Assembly (NCBI RefSeq): GCF_020906515.1
Contig: NC_085853.1
Span: 2,542,001-2,606,000, forward strand
From: Vanrija pseudolonga
Taxonomy: Eukaryota > Basidiomycota > Tremellomycetes > Trichosporonales > Trichosporonaceae
DNA length: 64,000 nucleotides
Direction of reading: 5' to 3'
Position numbers and translations under genes: made by a program
Notes under the pieces: model-generated
Database searches by the model: none
Told to the model about the DNA's origin: nothing
The model's input: only the letters and a program-made list of their open reading frames with translations
In this document: piece by piece, positions 22,147-33,042 of the stretch
Layout of the letters: the number at the start of each line of letters is the position of its first letter
Numbering within the stretch: position 1 is the first letter of the stretch

Positions 22147-23300
22147 TCACGCAAGAGCCCTCGCACCGAGGTCGGCACGGCGGCTCTTGCTCGCGGGGTC
22201 AAAGTAGGGGCGCTCGCCAATCGACACGGAGCGGGTGCCCTCGCGCGTGACGCCGTCGACGTCCTGCGTGGCGGCGTGGAACGACGAGCGGTTGTCCCAG
22301 ATGGCGAGCGAGTTCTCCTCCCAGCGGAAGCGGACCTGGATGTCGTGGTTGGCCGCGACGTGGTCAAACAGGAACTCGAGGATGGCGTCCGACTCGGACG
22401 GCGAGAGCTCGACGATGCGCTTTGTGAAGCCGCGGTTGACGAACAGCCCCTTCCATCCCGTGACGGGGTTGGTGCGCACCACGGGGTGGATAGTCTCGAG
22501 GTCCTGCCCGATGTTCTGCGGCGAGCCGCGGTGCTCGCGCACCTCGACCTTGAGCTTGGACGCGAGGTCGAGGAACACCTGCCCCTTGTGCACGGCAGTC
22601 AGGCCCTCGAGGTACTTCTGCGTCGGGGCAGACAGGCGGTCGTACGCCTCGTAGGCTGACGCCCAGAGCGTGTCGCCGCCGACCTGGGGGAGGGTGCGGA
22701 TAACGAGCGACGCGTAGTCGGACGGCACGTTCTCGAAGGTGATGTCCGAGTGCTGCGCTACGTCAGCCAGTGCCCAACCACGACACTACACGCAAGTCTA
22801 CTCACCCACTGCTGCGCCCCACGCACGCGCTTGAGGGGCGTCTTCTCGTCGAGCTTGAACTTGCCGTCAAACACAAACTGGTTGGAGATGACCGAGATCT
22901 CGTCGCCGTGCTGCGATCCAGGCAGGGTAAGGGGGTGGATGTGGAGGGTCGAGTCGGCGGGCTTGCCGCCAAACTTGCCGAGCTTGTCGACGAGGACCTT
23001 TTGCTCGTCGGGCGTGATCTCGGCCTCGCGGAAGAAGACGACGCCGCGCTCCGACACGAGGCGGCCGAGCGCCTTGAGCTTGGCGTCGTCGGCGAGCACC
23101 TCCTTGATGGTGAGGGCTGGGCGGGTGTCGCCCTTGGTCGGCGCGACGCGGAACTCGGTGCCGGTAGCGGGCGTGTTGTTGAACTGGCCGTACACGCTCA
23201 GGTCGGCGGCCTCGACGCCGAGGTTGAGCGCGCCGACGCCGGCCTTGATGACGTCGACGGGGGTGGCCGTGGGGGTGGTAGCGACAGCAACAGGGGCCAT
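22147..23300 (-). CDS. TauD/TfdA-family 2-oxoglutarate-dependent dioxygenase (Jlp1-like sulfonate/taurine dioxygenase)
   Basis: Exons 23300-22806 and 22752-22147, joined across a 53-nt GT-AG intron with CTGAC, give 366 residues, a normal family length. These enzymes oxidise sulfonates such as taurine with 2-oxoglutarate, Fe(II) and O2, releasing sulfite. The iron site is visible: WHSDITF (His166, Asp168; the intron falls just before His166) and the distal His at about 324 in SSFHAATQD. Two Arg follow in VTREGTRSV, one of which should bind 2-oxoglutarate. No targeting signal, so probably cytosolic. It is divergently oriented to a Dal5-family permease 1.2 kb away. The exact substrate is not determined by sequence; related fungal enzymes also take alkylsulfates. 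Confidence 0.9.
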
Positions 23301-23371
23301 GGTGATAGTGAGTTGGTCAGTGGTGGTGGTGGTGATGGGGGGCCAGCTGACACGGCGGCACGATGCTGCTG

Positions 23372-23377
23372 TTTATA
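23372..23377 (-). promoter_or_regulatory. TATA box of the dioxygenase gene
   Basis: TATAAA on the minus strand, 72-77 nt upstream of the ATG at 23300. Confidence 0.65.
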
Positions 23378-23971
23378 GAGACGGCTGCTCATGTGGAGGC
23401 CATGGTCAGGCCAAGCTGCAAGACGTGACCACCAAGGCCTTGGGTTTGCCAACGACGTTGTGCGTGGCCTGGACTAGTCACGCCAGCGGTTGAGTGAGAT
23501 CCTGCTGCTTCAGCTGGCTGCGCACCCGTAGCCGTCCCGAGGTGTCTGACACGGCGGGGGACCGCATGCGCGGCCATGTCCGATCCTGGCGAGACAGTCG
23601 TGTCCACGGTGCGCGTGCGGTTGTGTGTGTGTGCTGGCAGGCAGCAGTGGGCAGCAAGAGCCGGTTGCAAACGCCAACGGCGAGTCTGGGCAGAGGCAAT
23701 GCACAGGTCGGGTGGGCCCCGATGTGCATGCCTGCCTGGCAAGCAGACAGCCAGCATTCAAGTTGGCAATGCCCTCCTGGTCTCTTGTGGATTGCGACGT
23801 GAGCAGCAATCAAACTAAAATGGCGTTATCATTTTACCGATCACGACATTTATCGCAAACGCCACGCGCCACGCGACCGTCACAATGTGGCACTCACTCA
23901 CTCTCTCCCCAGCCTTATCTCCGGCCACGACTCCGTCTCTACGGCAACAACTATTCGGAAATCTCACCATC

Positions 23972-24154
23972 ATGAGCACGAGTGACGCGTACGACTATGC
24001 GAGAGCTGCGTGGTCGCTCGGGTCGCCTAGCTCGCTGCCCGTGGCTGCTCTCGGCCTTGGCGAGCTGCTGCTGCTGTTCGTTTGGCTGACGCACAGAGCC
24101 ATTCTTAGTCCACCCAAGCCGGCCTTCAGGGCTCAAACCCCGCTGGCTGGCTGA
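23972..24154 (+). CDS. Candidate single-span microprotein (60 aa)
   Basis: MSTSDAYDYARAAW starts an ORF with one hydrophobic segment (VAALGLGELLLLFVWL) followed by a positive tail. It lies in the divergent promoter region between the dioxygenase and the permease and could be chance or a short membrane peptide. No homolog recognised. Confidence 0.25.
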   Translation: MSTSDAYDYARAAWSLGSPSSLPVAALGLGELLLLFVWLTHRAILSPPKPAFRAQTPLAG

Positions 24155-24413
24155 CCAGCTGCTGCCGACAATGCTATTGTATGCTATCTGTCGCTCTGGC
24201 GTTCGGGGCATTGTGACTGTACCGCCGCGGCCTGCCACTGGCGCGGCTGCGCTAGGTGGTATCAAGATCCAGCAGTATCGCGCCATGGACACGGGTTGGT
24301 GCTCATCGCTCCATCTGCCATGCGTGCTTGACACCTCAATCGACGACATGGCGGGCGGACGTGGTGTAGTCGGTGTCGCTTGGTGCGATGAGACGCATGT
24401 GAATGGAGCGGCT

Positions 24414-24419
24414 TATAAC
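24414..24419 (+). promoter_or_regulatory. TATA-like box of the permease gene
   Basis: TATAAC 51-56 nt upstream of the ATG at 24470. Confidence 0.55.
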
Positions 24420-24469
24420 CAGGCAGGTCGTAGTGGAATGCAAGTACCACACCCGCCCCCACCATCACC

Positions 24470-26326
24470 ATGGCCACGCCCGTTCTAGTCGACACACAGG
24501 GGTTCACGTCCGTCCGCGAGCCGGAGCGGCGCTCGCTGCAGGACGACGAGAAGTCGATCGACTCGTCTACGCAGTCGCCCAAGTCGGCCACGCGTAAGGG
24601 CGCCGTCTCCTCCGCCGACGAGCCCGACGTGCAGTACGGCACGCAGGAAGACAACCCGCACGGCCTCCACATCAAGGACCACCTGGGCCAGCCGACGGCC
24701 GCCGAGTCCGAGATCCTCGCGACGTTCTACGAGCCGCCGGACGAGTACGAGAACAAGCACCGCTGGGACCCGCGCGCGACGTGGACACCCGCCGAGCAGA
24801 AGGCGCTCCTGCACAAGCTCGACTTCCGCGTAGCCCTCGTCGCCTGTATCTGTTTCGCTGCGCTCCAGCTCGACCGCGGCAACATCTCCAACGCGCTCTC
24901 GGACAACATGCTCAAGGACCTCCACCTCACCACGGCGGATTACAACGTCGGCCAGACCATCTTCTACTGCTGCTTCCTGTTTGCCGAGCTGCCCTCGCAG
25001 ATGAGTAAGTGGTTGTTGTGGGGGGGGGGGGAGTGCAAGAGCTCACGCGACAACAGTCTCAAAGAAGCTCGGATCCGACGTCTGGATCCCGATCCAGATG
25101 ATGTCGTGGTCGGCCGTCGCGATCGCCCAGGTCGGTCTGACTGGCAAGACGTCCTTCTTCATCACGCGCGCGCTCCTCGGCCTCATTGAGGGTGGCTTCA
25201 TCGCCGACACGATCCTGTACCTGTCCTACTTCTACACCGCGGCCGAGCTCACCATCCGCCTGTCCTTCTTCTGGGTCTCGCTCACGCTCACTACGATCAT
25301 CGGCGCGTTCCTCGCAGCGGGCATCCTCAAGCTCCGCGAGCACACCCACCTCCCCGGCTGGCGCTGGCTCTTCGCCATCGAGGGCACGCTTACCTTCCTC
25401 GTCGGCGTGTTCGCGTACTTCTACCTCCCTCCCGGCCCGACGCAGACCCACAAGACGGTCATCAGCAAGCTGCGAGGGCACGGCTGGTTCACTGAGCGCG
25501 AGGAGACGATCATTGTCAACAAGGTCCTGCGTGATGACCCTACCAAGTCTTCCAGTACGTCTGACCCTGTCGCCTGCCTGCCTGCTCCCCGCTAACCCGC
25601 CCAGTGCACAACCGCGAGGGCCTTGGCTTGGACGACTTCTGGCGCTCCCTGTCCGATTACGACATGTGGCCGCTCTACATTCTCGGTCTAACGACCTTCA
25701 TTGGCCCCGGCACGGTCGGCGCGTACTTCACGCTCACGCTCAAGTCGCTCGGCTACTCGACCTTCCAGACCAACCTGCTCACGATCCCGTCTCAAGTGAT
25801 CCAGATCTTTGGCAACCTCGGCCTCGCGTTCCTCTCCAAGCGGATCAAGGAGCGTGTCCTCGTGTCGTCCATCGCGCCCATCTGGCTCTTCGTCATGTTC
25901 ATCGCCATCATCAGCATCCCCGACTCGACGTCCAAGTGGGGCCGCTGGGCGCTCCTCACGCTCGTGCAGGGATACCCGTACCCGCACCCCATCCTCGTGT
26001 CCCTCAACTCTATGAACGCCGGCTCGGTCCGCACGCGCACCGTCGCGTCGTCCCTGTACAACATGTTCGTGCAGGCCTCGTCGCTCATCGCGTCCAACAT
26101 CTACCAGCCCAAGGACGCGCCCTTCTACCACCGCGGTAACCGCGCCCTCCTTGGCATCATCTCCGCCAACCTGGTGCTGTTTTGGCTCGCGAAGGGGTGG
26201 TACATCTGGCGTAACAACCAGCGGGCGAAGAAGTGGAACAGCTGGACCCGCGAGGAGAAACAGCACTACATTGCCACCACCACGGACAAGGGCAACAAGC
26301 GTGTCGACTTCCGCTTCCTCCACTAG
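24470..26326 (+). CDS. MFS permease of the Dal5/allantoate (anion:cation symporter) family
   Basis: Exons 24470-25004, 25057-25554 and 25605-26326 (introns 52 and 50 nt) give 584 residues. A hydrophilic N-terminus of about 115 residues precedes about twelve membrane spans. LDFRVALVACICFAALQLDRGN starts the transporter core; the LDRGNISNAL string is typical of Dal5-like carriers, as is the later RALLGLIEGG. The central loop ends RDDPTKSS, also typical. Family members import allantoate, nicotinate and other anions; yeast Soa1, in the same subfamily, imports sulfate, thiosulfate and sulfonates. Divergent placement next to a sulfonate dioxygenase makes a sulfonate substrate plausible (inference). 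Plasma-membrane location expected. Confidence 0.88.
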
Positions 26327-28630
26327 TTGTCTCCTTTCATGTTGTCATCTCTCTCCGAAATGTGCCTAAGCACCGTATAGAGCGAGCCTCGCTCGCAGGG
26401 TCATCGTAGATATGTCTATAGCTGTATGGATGAATCTGGATTCTTGTTACTGTGCGGGGGTGGTTCACGGGCCGTAGTTGGTGCTCACCACCCACTCCTA
26501 CGCCGCTGGTAGTCATGCGGCCGTCAACTTCGCCTCCCCACCTCTTGGCTCAGGCCCAAAGCTCCCAAAACAGACATCCATGTAGCCGAGTCCACACAGG
26601 GAGTCCACGCAGGCCTTGGCAAGCAGGCCCAAGCTAACCCAACACACAGCAGCACCAAGCCCACCCAAAAACGGCCCCACACCGCCAGATCTTCAAACCA
26701 CCACCCACCCCGCCAATTCGCCACGTTCGCCACACCCACCAAAAGTGGCGTGCTCGCCATCAACAGTCACACCATCACCGCCGTTCGCTATCATTATCTA
26801 TTTGCCACCATGCATGGACGCTAGGGCGGGGCCTATCTGGAATAATGGGCCAGAATCTGGAATAATGAGCGTGAAGAAGCATCAGCACGCCGTCAAAGGC
26901 GAGTTGCTCGCCATTGTCGACGACGACAGCAACGTGTGTGATGGATGGTGTCGTGCGGATCAGAATCTGGAATACTTACAGCTCCACTTGCTCTTGGCCG
27001 TGGCCAACGCCGTCGCCATCGCCAGCGGACATGAGCGACAGGCGGTCACTGTGCATACCACTGCAGCCGGTGTCAGCGCCCCCGCGCGGCGTCTGACCCC
27101 GCGCCAACCGCGGCTGATGGCTAGCCCCGCGACGTCATCATGTGAGCTGAGCTGTGGATAATCTGGAATAGTTGCTCCTGTACTTGGTTAACGGCCGTGC
27201 GATCTCGCGACGATCTCGCGTCAGCCGTGCTAGTTGATGTGACAGATGCACGGTGCTGCGCTCGCTCGGAGTAGAGGAGTGGAACAGACTCGGCGTGCTC
27301 TGTGCAATAGGTTGTGCGATCTGTGAGTGGTGGGGGGCGACGGGGATGCAGTGGTCAGGTCACTGGGCAGGTAGGGTACGCCTTGTGTCTTGGTGAGGGT
27401 GACTCGACTCGTGTAGGTCTCGTGGAGTGGAGCGACAACGTGCTCGGACATGACCGAGAGGTGGCAGCTTCCTGCGAGAGACAATCGCCCTCCTGGTTCC
27501 CATCGCCGTTGTTCTCACTGCTCGTTGTTGTTCTCACTGCTTGTCCTTCCATCAGCATATACCTTGACAACATGTACAGCGGCACTCACTCACCATCACA
27601 TCCCGCCCCGACAGAGCGCCCGAGATAGGCCGGTGACTGCGTTACGGCGTTTGAGACAGGAGGAGACCGGAAGCGGGGTGAGTCGTGTGGGCCTCCACAC
27701 TGCACACAGTCGTCCATCCAGCGGTTGTCAGAACATGTCGTGAGCAGCCGTGTCAGAGTGGCCAAGGCGCATGTCAAGTCGACAAGAACAAGAATCAGTC
27801 AGAGCACAACGCCAACAAGCAGCAAGCTTCCGATGGTATCAGGTTTATCATGTCACCTCCCGCTCGGCTTTCCGAACCGGAGAGTCTTGTTGACACCCGG
27901 TGCGACCTTCCGATATCGCACTGGTCGTCGGCGTGCGACGACGTGCTGCGCGTTCCGCGCTACCGTGTGAGCTACTGTAGGCATGCAGCTCGTCGGCGAC
28001 TATTTGCGGGCGCTCGGCTGCCCGGTCGGTGGGTGTAGACGAGGGTGGGAGGTATTCCGGGACGCGCGGTGTGGCGTGAGGAGGGGCATGTGGGCCACCA
28101 CAGCAGGATGCCGAGCTGACTTGCCGGCCGGAGGATGTACTCATGTCTCAACTCATCATGTGTCAGAGGCGCAGGCATGCATCGTCGCGTACTCGCTGTC
28201 CCGCGGGGCCACTGGCATCTATTCCGAATGTCGCCAAGGTGGAGCGGGAGTGACGCTGGCTCGCCTGCCACTCGGCGTGCCGGCTATGCCGATGCCACCG
28301 ACGTCAGGCAAGGCCTGTGCGACTCTGCATAGCAGTATGAGCAGTATAGCTGCCTCCCTCCCAACGCACCACGCACAATGCCACGTTACGCTACTCACTC
28401 GTTGACGGCCCAGTGCGCGCATGTACACCGCCCGCCCCCCGCGCTGCGCAGACGGCCTAAGCCGACAATGGTTGGCAGCCATTGGCGTCCGTGAGCGGAG
28501 TGTCCCATTCACTGGAACGATGTTGGCGTGTTATCTCCTCCCACTCACTCGCAGCAACACAAGCGGGCAGTAGCCGCAGCTCACCGCGCGTCGGCGCCTC
28601 AAGACCGCCCCCAGCCGAGCTCTTGTCACA
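26327..28630. other. Large intergenic region, 2.3 kb
   Basis: No gene supported. An ORF at 26616-27161 is open by chance and spans four copies of a short direct motif (separate entry). The rest carries no family helices, tRNA or splice-consistent frames that I could find. Confidence 0.5.
26835..27170 (+). repeat. Four dispersed copies of ATCTGGAATA
   Basis: ATCTGGAATA occurs at 26835, 26855, 26965 and 27161; the second and third copies extend to CAGAATCTGGAATA. Spacings are 20, 110 and 196 nt. The motif is AT-rich against a GC-rich background, so four copies in 336 bp is unlikely by chance. Confidence 0.7.
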
Positions 28631-29455
28631 ATGTCCCACCCCCATCCCACCTCCCCGACCGAAGCCATGGCGCTCACCGCGCGCGGCCGCAGCGAGCCGT
28701 TCCATCTGAGCAAGTACATCGTCCCGCCCAACGACTCGAACCCCGAGGATCATCGGTACGCGTACGTTGACGGGCTGGGACGCCGCCAGAGCGGGCAGGT
28801 ACGTCGCACCTCCTGCATACCTCAAGCGCCCACGGCTCGCTGACGCTCGCCTCCCCAGGTGCCCGTGCTGCGCTTCGCGAGCGAGGTCGAGCAGTGGCTC
28901 GCAAAGGAAGAGGCCCTGTACGCGCCTTTTGCCGTGGCCGTGATCCGCGCGTATGTCGACTACAAGGCTCGGGGCGCCGCCGCCAGGGAGGTGGCGGAGA
29001 AGCTGCTCGCCCTCGAGCGGCAGGTTGTCGTCGCGCGCGGGGTGAGTAGTGGGCGTGCGTTAGTCGTGTTTTGCTGACGACACCAGCTGACACACACGGC
29101 CGACGCGTTCGCCCAGGTACGCCGCGAGCGTGGCCTCGGGCCGTCGAGCGTGCTCTCTGCCCTTGCGGACCGGCAACGGGTCGACCGCGACGCCGCGTCC
29201 GAGCGGGGCGAGCATGTGCCCCCTAGCTATGTGCAGGCTGTTGACGCTGCTGCTGCTGCTGCTGCTGCTGCTTCTGCTGCGCCTACACCTGCGCCGTCGG
29301 CGCTCGCGGACCAGGTGCGCGCGCTGGTTGGCCTCGTGGCGCGCCTCGAGTCGCGCGTCAAGGACCTCGAAGGCGCGCTTGGAGAGGAGAGGGAACGGCG
29401 GAGGGAGCTCGAGGGTGCGCTGGCCGTGCTCACTGCTGAGCGGGGGCTGAGATAG
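28631..29455 (+). CDS. PY-motif family member L (three exons)
   Basis: Exons 28631-28798, 28859-29041 and 29087-29455 (introns 60 and 45 nt) give 239 residues. Exon 2 contains FASEVEQWLAKEE, FAVAVIRAYVDYKARG and KLLALERQVVVARG. Exon 3 starts LTHTADAFAQVRRERGLGPS. The junction falls after a longer LERQVxxxx linker, a trait shared with K and M. PPSY is at 162-165, followed by an Ala tract encoded by a GCT repeat and a coiled coil (LVARLESRVKDLEGALGEER). PPSYVQA is identical to member O, suggesting a recent common origin. A second in-frame ATG lies at codon 13. Confidence 0.85.
29245..29280 (+). repeat. GCT trinucleotide repeat (poly-Ala)
   Basis: Near-perfect GCT units encode an Ala run between the PPSY motif and the coiled coil of member L. 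Confidence 0.85.
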
Positions 29456-29739
29456 GCGAGGCGAGGTGAGGCTTGGAATTCTGGGAGCGGCCTTGCCGCA
29501 GCTTTTGTTGTGTGATTCAGACCTTTTGTATTGTTTGTGCATTGTTGGGTTTTACACGCTAGTAGAGAGAAGAATGGTTGCATAGAAAGATAGTTGCACG
29601 CACGCACATGTAGAGCGGCGTCGGCCTGTGGCCAGAATCAATGTTACGTAAGGCTAGAATCCAACATGCATTGGAGGTATGTTGGGACTCAAGACAAAGT
29701 CAAGGATGACAGGAGGGTGTCCTGCAAAAACCGAAATTA

Positions 29740-29824
29740 CTGCCCCACACGGGCTCGAACCGTGGACCTCGGAGTTGTCAAGTTAATAACAGCTCCACGC
29801 GCTAGCCAACTGAGCCATAGGGCA
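29740..29824 (-). tRNA. tRNA-Asn (anticodon GTT) with 11-nt intron
   Basis: The minus strand folds as a cloverleaf. The acceptor arms TGCCCTA and TGGGGCA pair over 7 bp (one G-T), the D arm carries GGCTCAGTTGGCTAG (A box), and the anticodon stem TGGAG pairs with CTCCG. The T arm is CACGG-TTCGAGC-CCGTG (B box) and the discriminator is G. The 18 nt between the anticodon-stem arms are a 7-nt loop CT-GTT-A-A interrupted one base 3' of the anticodon by an 11-nt intron, the canonical nuclear position. CTGTTA matches fungal tRNA-Asn. Confidence 0.9.
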
Positions 29825-31367
29825 GAAGGATTTTCGGCGAAATCCGGCGGCGCGTATTGGTTTTAGCGACGCGAAGAGCACCCTGCACTTCCACCACAAT
29901 GCTCCTCCCACTGGTCCTCCCGATGCTACAGGATACCTCATCTACGCTTCTCGTCAATGGCGCCACCACCACCCACGACTAGTAGCCCGATCCCGACTTT
30001 GCCGACAATGACGCGGTGGCTGTATAGCGGGGTATGAGCCGGCCCCGTGGTCACATGTGTGTTTTGCTGACCACATGGGCGGTGGGTGGGCGGGAAGCAG
30101 ATTTGGGGCCACGGTGTGCGAGCTGCACTTGAATTGCATGCGAGCATTCCAACCAACCTTCCGGTATTACAAGCGCCCGAGTGACGCCGGAAGCTGTGTG
30201 CGGGGCCTGGGGCTGGAACGAGCCGTCGGAAACGGCGGCGAGGTACAGCTTGGGTCCCGAGACTCGCGCCGAGGATGATGCTCGGGGGAATACACGGCGA
30301 GCTTGTAGACACACGGCACGCGGGTGACTGCCCTCCAAGCAAGCAGACAAGTGCTTGCATGCCCGACCTCGACCTCGACCTCGCTTGCTAGAGTCAAGGC
30401 CCGAGGCACGTCCGTCTCAGCAGGGGCAGGCAGGGTTTGTTGTTGTGGAGCGCGCCGGCCAGTTAGCGCGCAAACTTGGTCGGAAAATGTCCATATGCAC
30501 AGCGTGCCCAGCGTGGCTCCTCGATGACGTCGCGACGTGGCAGTATATAGAAAATGATGCCAATGGCACGAGACGGCAACCCGCGGCGGCACACCCCACC
30601 CATCTTGCCTCTTAGTGCAGGGCGGGCGTGCATCGATGCCGACCCGGCAGAGCAGTCGTCGCACTCGCACTAGAGGCATGTCCGAGAGCGAGAATGGTGG
30701 ATGCAATATGGAATCTGATTCGTGGGACGGCCTCGGGAGCGCACTGGGGCAGAGGGGTGGGTGGGTGGCACGCCCCCGCGCGCTCCCCTATACCACTACG
30801 AGGCCTGGAAACGGGCGGTCGGCACGCATCCCGGAACGGCGCGGCGCGGCTGGTGCCGGTTAGTAGTGATTGCAAGTAGGTCGCCGCTGTGGAGCGCGCA
30901 CCCATCCCAAGCGATCTCTCTCTCGTCTGCAGAGCAGAGTAGACAGAGGCACAAGGCTCGCCTCGCCACCGTCTCGCCCGAGGTATACAGGCCCCCGCCA
31001 ACGACTCTCTGTTGCGGTGTATTCCACACAAACGACCTATTCTTGTCCTTGTTCCAAGCAATACACGTTACCCGCGTACAACCTTTGTAACTAACCTCTT
31101 TTGCCGAGGTTGACACCGGACTCCCGACTCCAGACTCCAGCGCTCCAGCGTCAGCATCGCAACAAACACCAACGCTCCTGCAAGGTTCCTTGGGACATCA
31201 CAGGCTCCTTCCTAGCTTCCTAGTCGGCTCGCGGCGGTTTAATAAACAGTGGCTCCTACTACTCCAACCTCTTACCGACCCGCACCACACCTCCCTCTAC
31301 CCACCCACCTACGCACACCTCCACGCACAACGCGACACTCGCCCGCCCGCCCGAGATAGGTTATGAC
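29825..31367. other. Intergenic, about 1.5 kb
   Basis: No gene supported. The 3' third is C-rich, as expected of a promoter and leader for member M. Confidence 0.5.
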
Positions 31368-32015
31368 ATGGGAGAGGAAAGGGCTGGACAGTCGACCACC
31401 ATGCCATTCACCGACCCCGACGAAGCTTGGAACTCCAAGTTTTTCGAGATTGACAACTGGCGGAGGAACAGCCCGCCCATGGTGAGTGCAGCAGGCAGTG
31501 GCTGGCTTGGCGTGTATCAGCCACCTGACGCGAGGCAGATGCAAATCCCGCCCATCCGCCACGGCAGAGACGTGTATGCCGCGCTCTCAGACCGGCCTTT
31601 GGACGTCGAGTAAGTGGACCCTGCCTGCGCTTATCGATCCATCAGCCGCTGACGTCCCCAGCTTTGCCGTCGCCGTCGTCAACGCGTACGTGTGGACCAA
31701 GCAGGTGGAGGGGCTCGACCGCGAGACAATACGCAAGCGGCTCGCGTTTGTCGAGCGCGAGGTGTTGATCATGAACGATGTGGGTAGTGGTGCGAGCGCA
31801 CGAACGCACGACCGCAGACTGACACTGCGCCCCAGCTCCGCTGTTGCGCACACGCGTTCGCCACCATCCGCGACGACCACGGCCTCGGATTCTCCCCCGT
31901 CCTCACGTACATTGTCGAGCGCGAGGGCGAGGGGAGCATCTCGCCCCCGCCCAGCAGGAGGGGGACGGCAGAGCTCGAGGTCACCCAGCCCCATCTGCTC
32001 GCCGCGTCGGATTAG
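31368..32015 (+). CDS. PY-family member M (four exons, no PY motif)
   Basis: Exons 31368-31481, 31539-31609, 31662-31779 and 31836-32015 give 160 residues (introns 57, 52 and 56 nt). An in-frame ATG at 31401 in CCACCATG context is an alternative start. Exons 2 and 3 are 71 and 118 nt, identical in length and phase to member K. Exon 2 has HGRDVYAALSD, exon 3 FAVAVVNAYVWTKQVEG and RLAFVEREVLIMND, and exon 4 starts LRCCAHAFATIRDDHGLGFS. FAVAV(V/I)xAYV is shared almost exactly with L. The short tail has SPPPSRRG but no PPxY and no coiled coil, so the member is essentially the helical domain alone. Confidence 0.8.
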
Positions 32016-33042
32016 TGCCCGCGCACCCTCAGGGGCTGTTTGCCTCGTCCTCGGATATCCGCCCTCGCCCTCCTTCTCTGCCTGCCCATGTGTGCCATCA
32101 TTTTGCTGTTGTAGTAGACACTGTAGACGTCTTTTTCTTCTGCTTATGCTCGCTTGTTACTGCTGTTGCGTGCTCGTTCCCCTCGCCTGTACATGCCTCG
32201 GCGTAATCAGCAAGAGAGACGACCGCCAGTCCGACGACCGACGAGCCATACGCCGGCCGGCCCCATTCCTCCGAATGGCGGCGTTCTAGCGAGATTTGTG
32301 TGGCGAGTTGATTTTAGCTCGCTCTCATTTCTCAAGCAAGTGATGCACCTGACCAGCCAGCTCCTCGTCATGGAGCGACCAAGTTCACGCGTTCTATGTC
32401 CGCTGGGTGTGTGGTGTGTGAGGTTACGGCACGCGCGCTCCAGACTTGCCTAGCTGAGGAGCTCCGGATGTATGTCTCCGAGCGCTGCTGGCTGGAGGGA
32501 TATCGCTGATACCTGCGACCAGAGGTGCACTCCACCATGCGCTTGCCTATGACGATGGCGGCGAGCTCGATCGGAACGACCCCACCCAAGCGAGCAGGAG
32601 GAGCACAAGGTTCAGCTAGCCCACTGACTGCAAGAGTTCGCAACTCGAGCGGAGCGAGCGGAGCACCAAGATGGCGGGGCCGACACGATCGTTCCTGTCC
32701 GATTCCGACGGCATCGGCAGTGGCCATGGTCATTCATTGCCACGAGATGGCCACGAGCAGCAGCGACGACGCTTCAACATCGTGCATCGAACTCACTCTA
32801 CCTCACAGGCATCGATTACATCGCAGCACTGCATCGTACACTGCCTCACTCACTCACTCGTGAGGCATCAAGGCCAGCCAAGACCACGCCCAGACACCAG
32901 GGGCACATCACAGCGGGCATGAGGCCATCATCCCCGCATCCCGTGACGACTGATCCAAGACAACACAGCTGACATCATTGACGCGACAACAACTGATATC
33001 AATGTCGTCGTTCTCTACGCGTCCACCGACGACGTCGACACG
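32016..33042. other. Intergenic, about 1 kb
   Basis: No gene supported; promoter region of the large helical-repeat gene. Confidence 0.5.

Noticed and set aside
21282-22250. 322-codon plus-strand ORF
   Set aside because: Arg/Ser/Thr-rich translation without domain or repeat; its 3' part is antisense to the dioxygenase gene.
26616-27161. 181-codon ORF in the 26-28 kb spacer
   Set aside because: Composition shifts abruptly along it and no domain is visible; more likely chance openness in GC-rich DNA.
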